The position numbers were made by a program, and so were the translations under genes. Shown here in pieces: positions 1 through 7,148 of a stretch of DNA of 64,000 nucleotides. A model generated the notes under the pieces. The model searched no databases. It was not told the origin of the DNA and worked only from the letters and a program-made list of their open reading frames with translations. Within the stretch, counting starts at the first letter, position 1. Each line of letters starts with the position of its first letter. This stretch comes from an uncultured Pelagibacteraceae bacterium (GTDB lineage Bacteria; Pseudomonadota; Alphaproteobacteria; Pelagibacterales; Pelagibacteraceae): the NCBI GenBank assembly GCA_902590915.1, contig CACIYQ010000004.1, positions 16,538 to 80,537 on the forward strand, given 5' to 3'.

Positions 1-149
1 AAAATTTTATCTGCTAGTGTATATTTAATTTCTTTATCATTCCTTATTTCTCCACCAGTAAATAATTCTAATGGAATAAATCTTTCATCAGCTGATACTG
101 GAATAATCCACAACAAACCCAAAACCACGATCCCTAAAAATTTTTTCAT
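1..149 (-). CDS. Exported protein, C-terminus beyond window edge
   Basis: The reading frame starts at the ATG complementary to 147-149 and runs off the left edge, giving 49 residues. The first 20 residues form a signal peptide (MKKFLGIVVLGLLWIIPVSA, likely cleavage after the AxA-like SA), followed by a mature start DERFIPLELFTGGEI. I do not recognise the mature domain from so short a piece. The start codon overlaps the stop of the upstream alpha/beta hydrolase gene by one base (TAATG), so the two are probably co-transcribed. The DNA of the signal peptide is nearly identical to that of its neighbour although the mature parts differ, which points to a shared cassette and not to gene duplication. 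Confidence 0.75.
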   Translation of the reverse strand, partial: MKKFLGIVVLGLLWIIPVSADERFIPLELFTGGEIRNDKEIKYTLADKI

Positions 150-988
150 TAGTTTATATATTCTTTAATTATAGATCCAATTGTTGGCATAGACCTTAAT
201 CCGTGGCCTCCATCAATAATATGCAACTTAACTTGTAGTTTTTTCTTTTTAAGTAAATCATAATAATATTTTGAAACTCCTGGAGCTGTATTTTTATCAT
301 CTTTTCCAACAATTAATATATTGAGAGATTTTAAATCTATATCTTTATAATTGAAACTTGGTGAGTTTTTTTTTAATTCTTTCAATTGAGATTTGGTTTC
401 CCATTTTTTACCGTTGCTTAGTTTTTTTCTAATTTCCCAGTCACACGGGCAAGAGATCAAAATATTTATATCAACTAATCCTGGTACTTTTCCATGAATA
501 GTACCTCCCTGATAAGCTCCTCCAGAATGACCAATTAAAATTAGTTTTTTTGGTTTATAATATTTTTTAAGATTTTGTAATGCAGGTGCTAGTATTTGAA
601 AATTTTTCCAATCATAATTTACTACTGTACTCTTTATAGCGTTACGAGGTCCTGATGAATATCTATCCTCTTCACTACTACCTCTTTCTCTAATAAAGTA
701 ACCAGGTCTTGCAAAAATAAGAACATTGTTATTATCGTTTATTAATTCTTTTGCAAATCTAATTTGACTTTTTTTGGGTATTCCTGGTCTTGGAGAATTA
801 GGACTACCATCACCATGAAGAAATACTATTAGGTTTTTTTTACCCTTTTCAATCTTTCCTAAATTTAAAATTGCTATACATTTGTTTTTACCTGCTGATA
901 CATATTTTATGAAATCCTCTTTTTCACAAGCGTTAGAGTTTCCACTCAACAGCAAACCCAGAACCACGATCCCTAAAAGTTTTTTCAT
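149..988 (-). CDS. Secreted alpha/beta hydrolase
   Basis: This 279-residue protein has an N-terminal signal peptide (about residues 1-20, ending GNSNA). The mature part has alpha/beta-hydrolase hallmarks: an oxyanion region LHGDGSPNS near the start, the nucleophile elbow GHSGG in the middle, an Asp-containing strand IVGKDDKN, and a late His in IDGGHG. These give a Ser-Asp-His triad, so an esterase or peptidase-like activity in the periplasm is likely; the substrate is unknown. The downstream exported protein gene overlaps by one base. The signal-peptide codons (TTAGGGATCGTGGTT) use ATC and GTG, which are uncommon in the surrounding AT-rich genes, and match the neighbouring gene and the orphan cassette at 61515. 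Confidence 0.8.
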   Translation of the reverse strand: MKKLLGIVVLGLLLSGNSNACEKEDFIKYVSAGKNKCIAILNLGKIEKGKKNLIVFLHGDGSPNSPRPGIPKKSQIRFAKELINDNNNVLIFARPGYFIRERGSSEEDRYSSGPRNAIKSTVVNYDWKNFQILAPALQNLKKYYKPKKLILIGHSGGAYQGGTIHGKVPGLVDINILISCPCDWEIRKKLSNGKKWETKSQLKELKKNSPSFNYKDIDLKSLNILIVGKDDKNTAPGVSKYYYDLLKKKKLQVKLHIIDGGHGLRSMPTIGSIIKEYIN

Positions 989-1010
989 AATCTCTAAACT
1001 TTACTATAAA

Positions 1011-1059
1011 TCCTGACACACTAAAAATACATAAATACCTGACACACTCCTGACACAGT
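1011..1059. repeat. Three copies of a 12-bp CCTGACACA-type direct repeat
   Basis: The word CCTGACACA occurs at 1012-1020, 1038-1046 and 1049-1057. With flanks, the units are TCCTGACACACT, ACCTGACACACT and TCCTGACACAGT; the last two form an 11-bp tandem. They lie 24 to 71 bp upstream of the hydrolase start on the minus strand and before the tRNA promoter. They may be binding sites or the result of a small tandem duplication. Confidence 0.6.
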
Positions 1060-1082
1060 AAGAAGGAAAACAAGACAAATAC

Positions 1083-1111
1083 TTGATTGCACAAAAAAAT
1101 AAAACTATTAT
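1083..1111 (+). promoter_or_regulatory. Probable sigma70 promoter of the tRNA gene
   Basis: TTGATT at 1083-1088 and TATTAT at 1106-1111 are separated by 17 bp and match the -35 and -10 consensus at 4/6 and 5/6 positions. Transcription would begin near 1118, leaving a 5' leader of about 13 nt ahead of the mature tRNA at 1131. Confidence 0.5.
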
Positions 1112-1130
1112 AAATCAACGAGAATTACTT

Positions 1131-1207
1131 GGCGGGGTAGCTCAGTTGGTTAGAGCGCAGGACTCATAAGCCTGAGGTCAGTGGTTCGATCCCACTTCCC
1201 GCTACCA
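1131..1207 (+). tRNA. tRNA with CAT anticodon (elongator Met; Ile2 possible)
   Basis: The 77-nt sequence folds as a cloverleaf with encoded CCA. It has acceptor arms GGCGGGG/TCCCGCT, D-arm GCTC/GAGC, anticodon loop CTCATAA with anticodon CAT, T-stem AGTGG/CCACT and T-loop TTCGATC. It lacks the three G-C pairs of initiator tRNA, so it is elongator tRNA-Met or a lysidine-modified tRNA-Ile2; sequence alone does not settle this. Two acceptor pairs (1-72 and 7-66) are G-T wobbles and 31-39 is an A-G mismatch. The stop codon of apt lies two bases beyond the CCA on the other strand. Confidence 0.9.
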
Positions 1208-1208
1208 A

Positions 1209-1736
1209 CTAATGTCCTGGAAAATTGATTAAATTCTCAACTTTATAATTATTTTTAATTAAGCTATCAGATCCGCCGAGATCGAATAAATTGATAACAA
1301 ATATAAATGCAGCTACTTTTCCTTTTGAAATTTCCACAAGTTTTGCTGCTGCTTCTGCAGTTCCTCCAGTTGCAATCAAATCATCTATAATTAAAACAGA
1401 GTCTTTACTTCCTATAGAATCTTTATGTACTTCAATAGTTGCTGTCCCATATTCAAGTTTAAAATCTATTGAATGAACTTCTGCGGGTAATTTATTTTTT
1501 TTTCTAAGCATAATAAATGGTTTTTTTAGCAAATATGAAACTGCTGAAGCAAAAACAAATCCTCTCGACTCTATTGCTGCTATTTTGGTAAAATTAAATT
1601 TTTTGGAACGATCAAGAATTTGATTGATAGTTTCAGCAAAAGCATTTTCATCTTTAATCAAAGTTGTAATGTCTCTAAAAAGAATTCCTTTTTTTGGATA
1701 ATCTGGTATTGATCTAATAAAATTTTTTAAGTTCAT
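1209..1736 (-). CDS. apt: Adenine phosphoribosyltransferase
   Basis: The 175-residue protein is the normal size for Apt, which makes AMP from adenine and PRPP in the cytoplasm. It opens with the family signature IPDYPKKGILFRDIT and carries the PRPP-binding loop VLIIDDLIATGGT around residues 113-125, plus the ESRGF segment that precedes the hood region. Its start codon sits only five bases from that of the divergently transcribed MTA/SAH nucleosidase, so each promoter must lie inside the other gene. The pairing makes metabolic sense because the nucleosidase releases adenine, which Apt salvages. Confidence 0.95.
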   Translation of the reverse strand: MNLKNFIRSIPDYPKKGILFRDITTLIKDENAFAETINQILDRSKKFNFTKIAAIESRGFVFASAVSYLLKKPFIMLRKKNKLPAEVHSIDFKLEYGTATIEVHKDSIGSKDSVLIIDDLIATGGTAEAAAKLVEISKGKVAAFIFVINLFDLGGSDSLIKNNYKVENLINFPGH

Positions 1737-1741
1737 ATGCC

Positions 1742-2272
1742 ATGAATAAATTATTTGTTGCAGCTTTAAAAGAAGAAACTCCAGGTCTAGATTATTTTCA
1801 TTATATTGGAGTTGGAAAAATTAATGCTACGTATAATTTATTAAAATTAATCAATAAATTTAAACCTAATCAAGTAATTAATTTTGGAAGTGCAGGTGCT
1901 ATAAAACGACGAGTGTCTGGTATTGTTGAATGTACAAAATTTTATCAAAGAGATATGGATGTAAGAGGGTTGCTTGATTTTAAATTAGGTGAAACTCCTT
2001 TTGATAACATCAATGAAATAATTAATTCTGATGAAGGTTTTTCCTGTGGAAGTGGTGATAGTTTTGTTAATAATAAAATTGAAATGAATGTAGATCTTGT
2101 TGATATGGAGGCATACGCTTTAGCGAAGGTTTGTAAATTAGAAAATGTTAAATTTAGATGTTTTAAGTATGTATCAGATAATGCAGATGAAAATGCACCA
2201 AGTGACTGGATAGAAAATTGTAAAAAAGGGGCAAAACTCTTTCAAAATAAATTAAAAGAATTCGGATTATAA
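1742..2272 (+). CDS. MTA/SAH nucleosidase-like protein (short form)
   Basis: The 176-residue protein belongs to the purine nucleoside phosphorylase superfamily. It has the family landmarks GVGKINA near the N-terminus, NFGSAG, the VDMEAYALAKVC segment with the catalytic/ribose-binding Glu, and SDNAD carrying the catalytic Asp equivalent. It is shorter than the usual ~230 residues, so parts of the fold are trimmed. Expected reaction: cleavage of methylthioadenosine or S-adenosylhomocysteine to adenine. The next gene encodes spermidine synthase, which makes MTA, and the divergent neighbour is apt, which uses adenine; this context favours MTA. Substrate preference is inferred. Confidence 0.8.
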   Translation: MNKLFVAALKEETPGLDYFHYIGVGKINATYNLLKLINKFKPNQVINFGSAGAIKRRVSGIVECTKFYQRDMDVRGLLDFKLGETPFDNINEIINSDEGFSCGSGDSFVNNKIEMNVDLVDMEAYALAKVCKLENVKFRCFKYVSDNADENAPSDWIENCKKGAKLFQNKLKEFGL

Positions 2273-2330
2273 TTTTTTAATTGAAAATAAAAACAATATC
2301 TATATCAAAGACTTCAAATTCAGGAGATAA

Positions 2331-3371
2331 ATGACTAAAGTTGGCGAACATATAACTCTAGATATTATAGGAACTACCAAAGAGTATGATCCCTCTGTCT
2401 TTGAAAAAGTTATTTACGACATAGCTAAAGCTGCTAAAGTAACAATACTTAATATTTCTAAGTATAAGTTTGAACCACAAGGTTTTACAATTTTAGCCTT
2501 GTTAGCAGAAAGCCACATTAGTTTTCATACTTTTCCAGAAAAAGGCATTATTAGTTTTGATTTTTTTACATGTGGGAAAATAAATCCTTCTGTGGCTGTA
2601 GAAATTATCAAAAAAGAATTTAAACATACCAGAATAGTTAAAAAAGAGTTTAATAGAGATACGAAGTCTCTTTATCCTGATATTTATAGCTCACCAGGAC
2701 TGCAAAAATCATATGTCGTAAATAAAGTTTTAGAGGATTTTAAATCAAAAGTAGGTCAACATATTGAAATTTTGGAGTTAGAACAATTTGGCAAATCTCT
2801 TTTTATTGATGGTGAAATCCAAGTGGCAACTACGGACGAACATTTATACAGTTCAACATTTGTTGGAGCAGGTTTAGATTTAAATCATAACAATGAGAGA
2901 GCTGCTATAATTGGTGGAGGAGATGGTGGTGTTGCTAGAGAGTGTATATCAAAAAATTTTAATTTTATAGATTGGTATGAATTAGATCCCGAGGTTGTTG
3001 ATGTATGTAATAAACATCTTGGCGATATAGGAAAAAAAGCAACTGAAAAAAATTCTGTTAAGTGTGTTTGGGGAGACGCCTTTGAAAGTATTAAATCTGT
3101 GAGTGATGACACTTACGATCATATTTATGTTGATTTAAACGACGATCAATTTTGTATTGATTTAGCATCTAAGAATATGGGCTCCTTAGTTCGAATTTTA
3201 AAACCAAAAGGGGTTATCACTACACAGGTTGGAAGCCAAGATAAAAAACCACAGCAGGTTGAAAATTGGCTGAATGTTTTTAATCAAAATTTTGGAAACA
3301 CTAACTTATCAAGAGTTTATATACCAAGTTTTGATTGTTCTTGGAATTTCTCCTCATCAATAAATCATTAA
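2331..3371 (+). CDS. SpeD-SpeE fusion: AdoMet-decarboxylase-like plus spermidine synthase-like
   Basis: One 346-residue protein joins two polyamine enzymes. Residues 1-125 resemble the small bacterial AdoMet decarboxylase. They keep the self-cleavage site Glu60-Ser61 (ESHISFHTFPE), His66 and the proton donor Cys81 (FFTCG), so the pyruvoyl enzyme can probably form, and processing would split the chain after Glu60. Residues 130-346 resemble spermidine synthase, with FIDGEIQ (158-164), TDEHLY (168-173), the nucleotide loop GGGDGG (195-200) and YELDPE. A Shine-Dalgarno sequence (CAGGAG) precedes the ATG. Some SpeD homologues decarboxylate ornithine or arginine, so the substrate needs testing. No separate ODC or ADC is seen in the window. 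Confidence 0.88.
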   Translation: MTKVGEHITLDIIGTTKEYDPSVFEKVIYDIAKAAKVTILNISKYKFEPQGFTILALLAESHISFHTFPEKGIISFDFFTCGKINPSVAVEIIKKEFKHTRIVKKEFNRDTKSLYPDIYSSPGLQKSYVVNKVLEDFKSKVGQHIEILELEQFGKSLFIDGEIQVATTDEHLYSSTFVGAGLDLNHNNERAAIIGGGDGGVARECISKNFNFIDWYELDPEVVDVCNKHLGDIGKKATEKNSVKCVWGDAFESIKSVSDDTYDHIYVDLNDDQFCIDLASKNMGSLVRILKPKGVITTQVGSQDKKPQQVENWLNVFNQNFGNTNLSRVYIPSFDCSWNFSSSINH

Positions 3372-3413
3372 TTTTCTTTATAATTATTAAATTTTTAGAA
3401 AAGAAATATTCGT

Positions 3414-3803
3414 TTAATAGTTAGTGTATTCTTTGATCTCTTTAATTTTTGATCCCGTATGATCATTTATATTAAGCTTAATTTTTGCTCTTTCATCGTT
3501 TAAAAAGTGAACATCTCTTGAAAGTTTAATAAATTTCTCTGAGAAATTTTGATCTTTTTCACATTGCCTTTTTTCATCTTCAATAACCCAAAGTTTTGCA
3601 TTTATATCTTTTAATGAAGAAAAAAGTGTATTTAGTTTTTTATCAGATTTAACATTTTTACTTAATTGATTATTGAGAATTGAATGTTCCTCTTTGATAA
3701 ATTTGAGTTTTTCAATATCTTTAATTTTATTTTGTTTGATTTCTAAAATTGAAATTTTATCTAACAGCTCACCAACAGATACTTCAACCAGAATTTTATT
3801 CAT
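3414..3803 (-). CDS. DUF6165 family protein
   Basis: The 129-residue protein opens with ILVEVSVGELLDKISILEIK and has INAKLWVIED and FLNDERAKIKLNIND segments that I associate with the DUF6165 family. It is rich in charged, heptad-like helix and has no signal peptide or membrane segment, so it is probably a small cytoplasmic helical protein. Its function is not known. It is divergently arranged from a GT9 glycosyltransferase with 32 bp between the start codons, which hints at a link to surface polysaccharide or lipopolysaccharide synthesis, but this is only context. Confidence 0.7.
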   Translation of the reverse strand: MNKILVEVSVGELLDKISILEIKQNKIKDIEKLKFIKEEHSILNNQLSKNVKSDKKLNTLFSSLKDINAKLWVIEDEKRQCEKDQNFSEKFIKLSRDVHFLNDERAKIKLNINDHTGSKIKEIKEYTNY

Positions 3804-3835
3804 AAATAAATATACTATGTTAAGTTGTTTTAAAT

Positions 3836-4786
3836 ATGTCTAATATTTTAATTATTAAACATGGTTCTTTAGGAGATATAGCTCAAGCTTGTGGAGCAAT
3901 TCAAGATATTTCTGAAAATCATCCAGATGATCAAATTTATTTGTTAACGACAAAACCTTATTATGATCTTTTTAAAAAAAATCCACATGTTTCAAATATT
4001 ATTTTAGATAAGCGATTATCAAGATTAAATTTGATTTATTTATATTCACTTATGAAAGAAATTAAAAAATATCGTTTTTCAAGAGTTTTTGATCTTCAAA
4101 ATTCAAGCAGAACATCATTTTATAAAAGAATTTTATTTCCTAAAGTGAGTAAAGAAAAATGGTCTTCATCAGAGACCACTTTGCCTAAAGATAAATCTAA
4201 AGAAGATTTTGACCAATACAGTGTACTAGAAAGGTTTGATCATCAGCTAAAAGCATCAGGCTTAAAAACAAATAAAACTTTAACACCTGATTTTTCATGG
4301 AGCACTAAGGATATATCTGAAATAAAGAACTATTATGAACTTGAAAATTATATTGTTCTTTTTCCGTTTTGTTCACCGCATTTAACTTTAAAGAAATGGC
4401 CTTACTATGACGAATTAATTAAATTGATAAATGAAAAATATAAAGATGAATTTAAAATTATTATAGCTCCTGGGCCAAATGAAATTAATGATGCCAGCAG
4501 TCTAAATGTATTATGTATTTTAGATAATGGTAAGGCTTTAAATATTTCTCAACTTTCTTCTCTAATCAAAAATAGTTCTTTTGTTATTGCCAATGACACA
4601 GGACCAGCTCACATAGCTGCTCATTTAGGTTGCCGTGGTTTAGCTTTGTTTGGCTCTCACACCTCTGCTTATAAAGTGAATATAGAAACTGAAAATTTTA
4701 AAGCTATTCAAGTTTCAGATCTATCAAAACTTTCTGCACAAAAAGTATTTGAAAAATTAAATAATTCCCTAGAGCTTTATAAGTAA
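3836..4786 (+). CDS. Glycosyltransferase family 9 (heptosyltransferase-like)
   Basis: The 316-residue protein has the ADP-heptose:LPS heptosyltransferase layout. The N-terminal ILIIKHGSLGDIAQACGAI begins the first Rossmann domain, and FVIANDTGPAHIAAHLG (around residue 255) is the C-terminal donor-site motif of the family. It probably adds a heptose or related sugar to an outer-membrane glycolipid at the inner face of the cytoplasmic membrane. The acceptor and the real sugar are unknown. It is convergent with the PrpF-like gene, with one base between the two stop codons. Confidence 0.85.
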   Translation: MSNILIIKHGSLGDIAQACGAIQDISENHPDDQIYLLTTKPYYDLFKKNPHVSNIILDKRLSRLNLIYLYSLMKEIKKYRFSRVFDLQNSSRTSFYKRILFPKVSKEKWSSSETTLPKDKSKEDFDQYSVLERFDHQLKASGLKTNKTLTPDFSWSTKDISEIKNYYELENYIVLFPFCSPHLTLKKWPYYDELIKLINEKYKDEFKIIIAPGPNEINDASSLNVLCILDNGKALNISQLSSLIKNSSFVIANDTGPAHIAAHLGCRGLALFGSHTSAYKVNIETENFKAIQVSDLSKLSAQKVFEKLNNSLELYK

Positions 4787-4787
4787 A

Positions 4788-5870
4788 TTATTTTAATTGA
4801 CTTTTTTTTACAAAAACATTCCCTGACATTATTAGTCTTGCATTTCTTGTTGTGCTGACTTTTATATCTTCAATCATTTCATTGTTATAAAAAACCTCAT
4901 AATCGATTTTTAATAAACCGGAGGGGTGCTCAATTGTAAAAAGTCCCTTATCTGAAAAGTTATTGTAGAATTCTGAACAAACAGTACCTTTTGATTTGCA
5001 TGCAGCTAATAAAGCCATTGATCCTGTCACCGCATAGGCTGGGTGACAATTCCATGGCATAAAATATCTTGAGCTTATATCAGCAGATTTAGAATTATTT
5101 ACAATTGCAGTTTTAGGAATCACTGAATTTGCTACATCACCTAAACCAACTTCTTTTGCAATCTTAATTCGTACAGAATCCATTTTGTTAATAAGATTTT
5201 TATTATTATTTAACTTTTCAAAAGTCTCATTTTCACTTAATCCTAGGTCAGAGCTTTTAAAAATCACCATAGGCACAGCACAATCAACAAGTGTAAAATT
5301 AATTCCATCTATTTGATCTTGTGAATTACCAGATGGAAATAACTTTTTAGTTTGTGAACCAATTATATTTAAAAATTTTAATTTAATAGGTGAGCCGGCA
5401 GTTGGAACTCCATCAATTAAATAATCTCCGTCATATTCTACAATTTTATTGGGCGTTTTTACAATCTGTTCTATTTTCATCCCAGTATTTTTATCTCTTA
5501 CTACCACTGAGGTTTCACCATCTTTTGCTTTTACTAATCCTTTCTCAACAGCATAAGGTCCAACACCTACTAAAATATTGCCACATGACGGTTTTGTATC
5601 TACTATCGGTTCATCAACTTTTACTTGCGCAAAATAATAATCAACATCAATTCCATCTTCTTTTGATTTATCAATAATTGCTACTTTACTTTTGACTGGT
5701 TCTGCACCACCTAATCCATCAATTTGTCTAATATCTGGTGAACCCATAACTGCTAGCAGAATTTTATCTCTTTGCGATACATCCTCAGGTAAATCTTTTT
5801 TTAAAAAATATGGACCTCTAGAAGTACCGCCTCTCATAAACATACAAGGTATTTTAATCTGATCACTCAT
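4788..5870 (-). CDS. PrpF/GalD family isomerase (4-oxalomesaconate tautomerase-like)
   Basis: The 360-residue protein starts with MFMRGGTSRGPYF, the signature of the PrpF family, and has the paired diaminopimelate-epimerase-like halves with the PSCGNIL segment (Cys) and the later NCHPAYAVTGS segment. Known members shift double bonds in unsaturated tricarboxylates: PrpF acts on aconitate or 2-methylaconitate and GalD on 4-oxalomesaconate. It is divergent from a TTT transporter whose substrates are tricarboxylates or related acids, so it probably processes the imported compound. Which isomerisation it catalyses cannot be read from the sequence; prpB/prpC lie 29 kb away, so a methylcitrate role is also open. 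Confidence 0.85.
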   Translation of the reverse strand: MSDQIKIPCMFMRGGTSRGPYFLKKDLPEDVSQRDKILLAVMGSPDIRQIDGLGGAEPVKSKVAIIDKSKEDGIDVDYYFAQVKVDEPIVDTKPSCGNILVGVGPYAVEKGLVKAKDGETSVVVRDKNTGMKIEQIVKTPNKIVEYDGDYLIDGVPTAGSPIKLKFLNIIGSQTKKLFPSGNSQDQIDGINFTLVDCAVPMVIFKSSDLGLSENETFEKLNNNKNLINKMDSVRIKIAKEVGLGDVANSVIPKTAIVNNSKSADISSRYFMPWNCHPAYAVTGSMALLAACKSKGTVCSEFYNNFSDKGLFTIEHPSGLLKIDYEVFYNNEMIEDIKVSTTRNARLIMSGNVFVKKSQLK

Positions 5871-5930
5871 GCAAAAATTTTTATTATATATATTGTTTAA
5901 AGTATATTAAATATGAGTGAATTTATATTG

Positions 5931-5949
5931 TTTTAGATTTGTTCTAAAA
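5931..5949. promoter_or_regulatory. Candidate operator in the divergent PrpF/TTT intergenic region
   Basis: TTTTAGA and TCTAAAA form a perfect 7-bp dyad with a 5-bp spacer, about midway in the 150-bp region between the two divergent genes. The placement suits a regulator binding site, but the AT-rich sequence makes chance dyads common. No clear -35/-10 pair was found for either gene. Confidence 0.3.
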
Positions 5950-6020
5950 TATAGTTATTGTAACTCTTATCAAATAGATCTAAGTTTTCGATAAATTAAA
6001 ATAATTAGAGGGGATAATAA

Positions 6021-7082
6021 ATGTTAAAAAAAATATTAGCAGTTTTTGCTGCTTCTTTATTTTCAGTCACTGCTGCGTTAGCTGTAGATTACTCTGGAAA
6101 AACTGTTACCATGTGGATACCTTTTAAAGCAGGTGGTGGATCAGATACTTGGGCTAGAGCAATCGGACCAGCATTCAGTGCGAACTTACCAGGCAATCCA
6201 ACAGTAGTTGTAAAAAACGTTACTGACGGAAAAGCAATTGGTGCATCAAATAAATATTTTGCTGAGCATGGAAAAGATAAAGATGGAATGGTTGTATTTG
6301 GTACTTCTGGTTCTGTACAAATGCCATTTATCTTTAAAGATGAAAGAGTTAGATATCAGTATAAAAATATGGTTCCAATTTTTGCAAGTGGAACAGGTGG
6401 AGTTGTTTATGTTAGAAAAGACATGGGTGTAACTGATATAATTAAGGACTTTGATAAACTTAAGGGACAAAAACTTGTTTATGGATCACAAGGAAAAACT
6501 TCGTTAGATGCTGTTCCAATTTTAGCATTTGATATGTTGGGTTTACCTGTGAATGTTGTTTATGGTATGAAAGGTAGAAAAGCGGGAAGAGCTGCTATCT
6601 TGAGAGGTGAAACTACAATTGATTACCAAACTACTGCATCATATTTAAAACATGTTAAGCCTTTAGTTGAAAAAGGAGAAATGGTAGCTGTTATGACTTG
6701 GGGAGCTCCATCTGGCGGTGAAGTTTCTAGAGATCCAAACTTTCCAGACCTACCAGCATTTCCTGAAGTTTATGAAGCAGTAACAGGAAATAACTTTAAA
6801 GGTACAGAAGCTAAATCTTGGACTGCATTATTTTACGCTGGATTTGCAACACAAAAATACGTGATGCTTCCAAAATCAGCTAAAAGAGATGTTGTTAAAG
6901 CTTGGCAGAACGCGGCAGCAGCAATCGTTAACGATCCTGCAGCTATGAAAGTTTTAAATAAAAAACTCGGTAAATATGATCAAGTTACTGGTTCTAAAGC
7001 TTTAAAATCTGCTTTAAAAAAAGCTACTTCTATAGATAGTAAGTCTGAAAAATTCTTACAATCTTGGAAAGATACCAAATAA
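6021..7082 (+). CDS. tctC: TTT transporter periplasmic binding protein (system 1)
   Basis: The 353-residue protein has a signal peptide (residues 1-21, ending TAALA) and the TctC/Bug fold, seen in the early KTVTMWIPFKAGGGSDTWARAI segment where the conserved PFxxGGGxD loop binds a carboxylate. It should deliver a di- or tricarboxylate to the TctA-type permease encoded next. A good ribosome binding site (AGAGGGG) precedes the ATG. An intrinsic terminator follows at 7101-7132, so the binding protein is probably made in excess over the permease. It is somewhat longer than the usual 320-330 residues. Confidence 0.9.
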   Translation: MLKKILAVFAASLFSVTAALAVDYSGKTVTMWIPFKAGGGSDTWARAIGPAFSANLPGNPTVVVKNVTDGKAIGASNKYFAEHGKDKDGMVVFGTSGSVQMPFIFKDERVRYQYKNMVPIFASGTGGVVYVRKDMGVTDIIKDFDKLKGQKLVYGSQGKTSLDAVPILAFDMLGLPVNVVYGMKGRKAGRAAILRGETTIDYQTTASYLKHVKPLVEKGEMVAVMTWGAPSGGEVSRDPNFPDLPAFPEVYEAVTGNNFKGTEAKSWTALFYAGFATQKYVMLPKSAKRDVVKAWQNAAAAIVNDPAAMKVLNKKLGKYDQVTGSKALKSALKKATSIDSKSEKFLQSWKDTK

Positions 7083-7100
7083 AAGTTTAATACAATATTT

Positions 7101-7132
7101 AAAAAAAAGGGGGCATGGCCCCCTTTTTTTTT
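7101..7132 (+). terminator. Intrinsic terminator between tctC and tctA
   Basis: A perfect 6-bp G/C stem, GGGGGC-ATG-GCCCCC (7109-7123), is preceded by an A run and followed by about nine T residues. It is a strong bidirectional-looking rho-independent terminator that should reduce read-through to the permease gene. Confidence 0.88.
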
Positions 7133-7148
7133 ATATGTTATAAACATT

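Noticed and set aside
933..1118. A 61-codon minus-strand frame over the hydrolase start and repeats
   Set aside because: It overlaps the signal-peptide cassette in another frame and has no start signal or domain support.
1131..1207. tRNA gene considered as an integration site of a genomic island
   Set aside because: No integrase, no duplicated tRNA end and no change in composition is seen next to it; apt follows directly.
3372..3413. Possible bidirectional AT-rich terminator between the SpeDE and DUF6165 genes
   Set aside because: Only a 7-bp A/T stem with a long loop is possible, which is not convincing.
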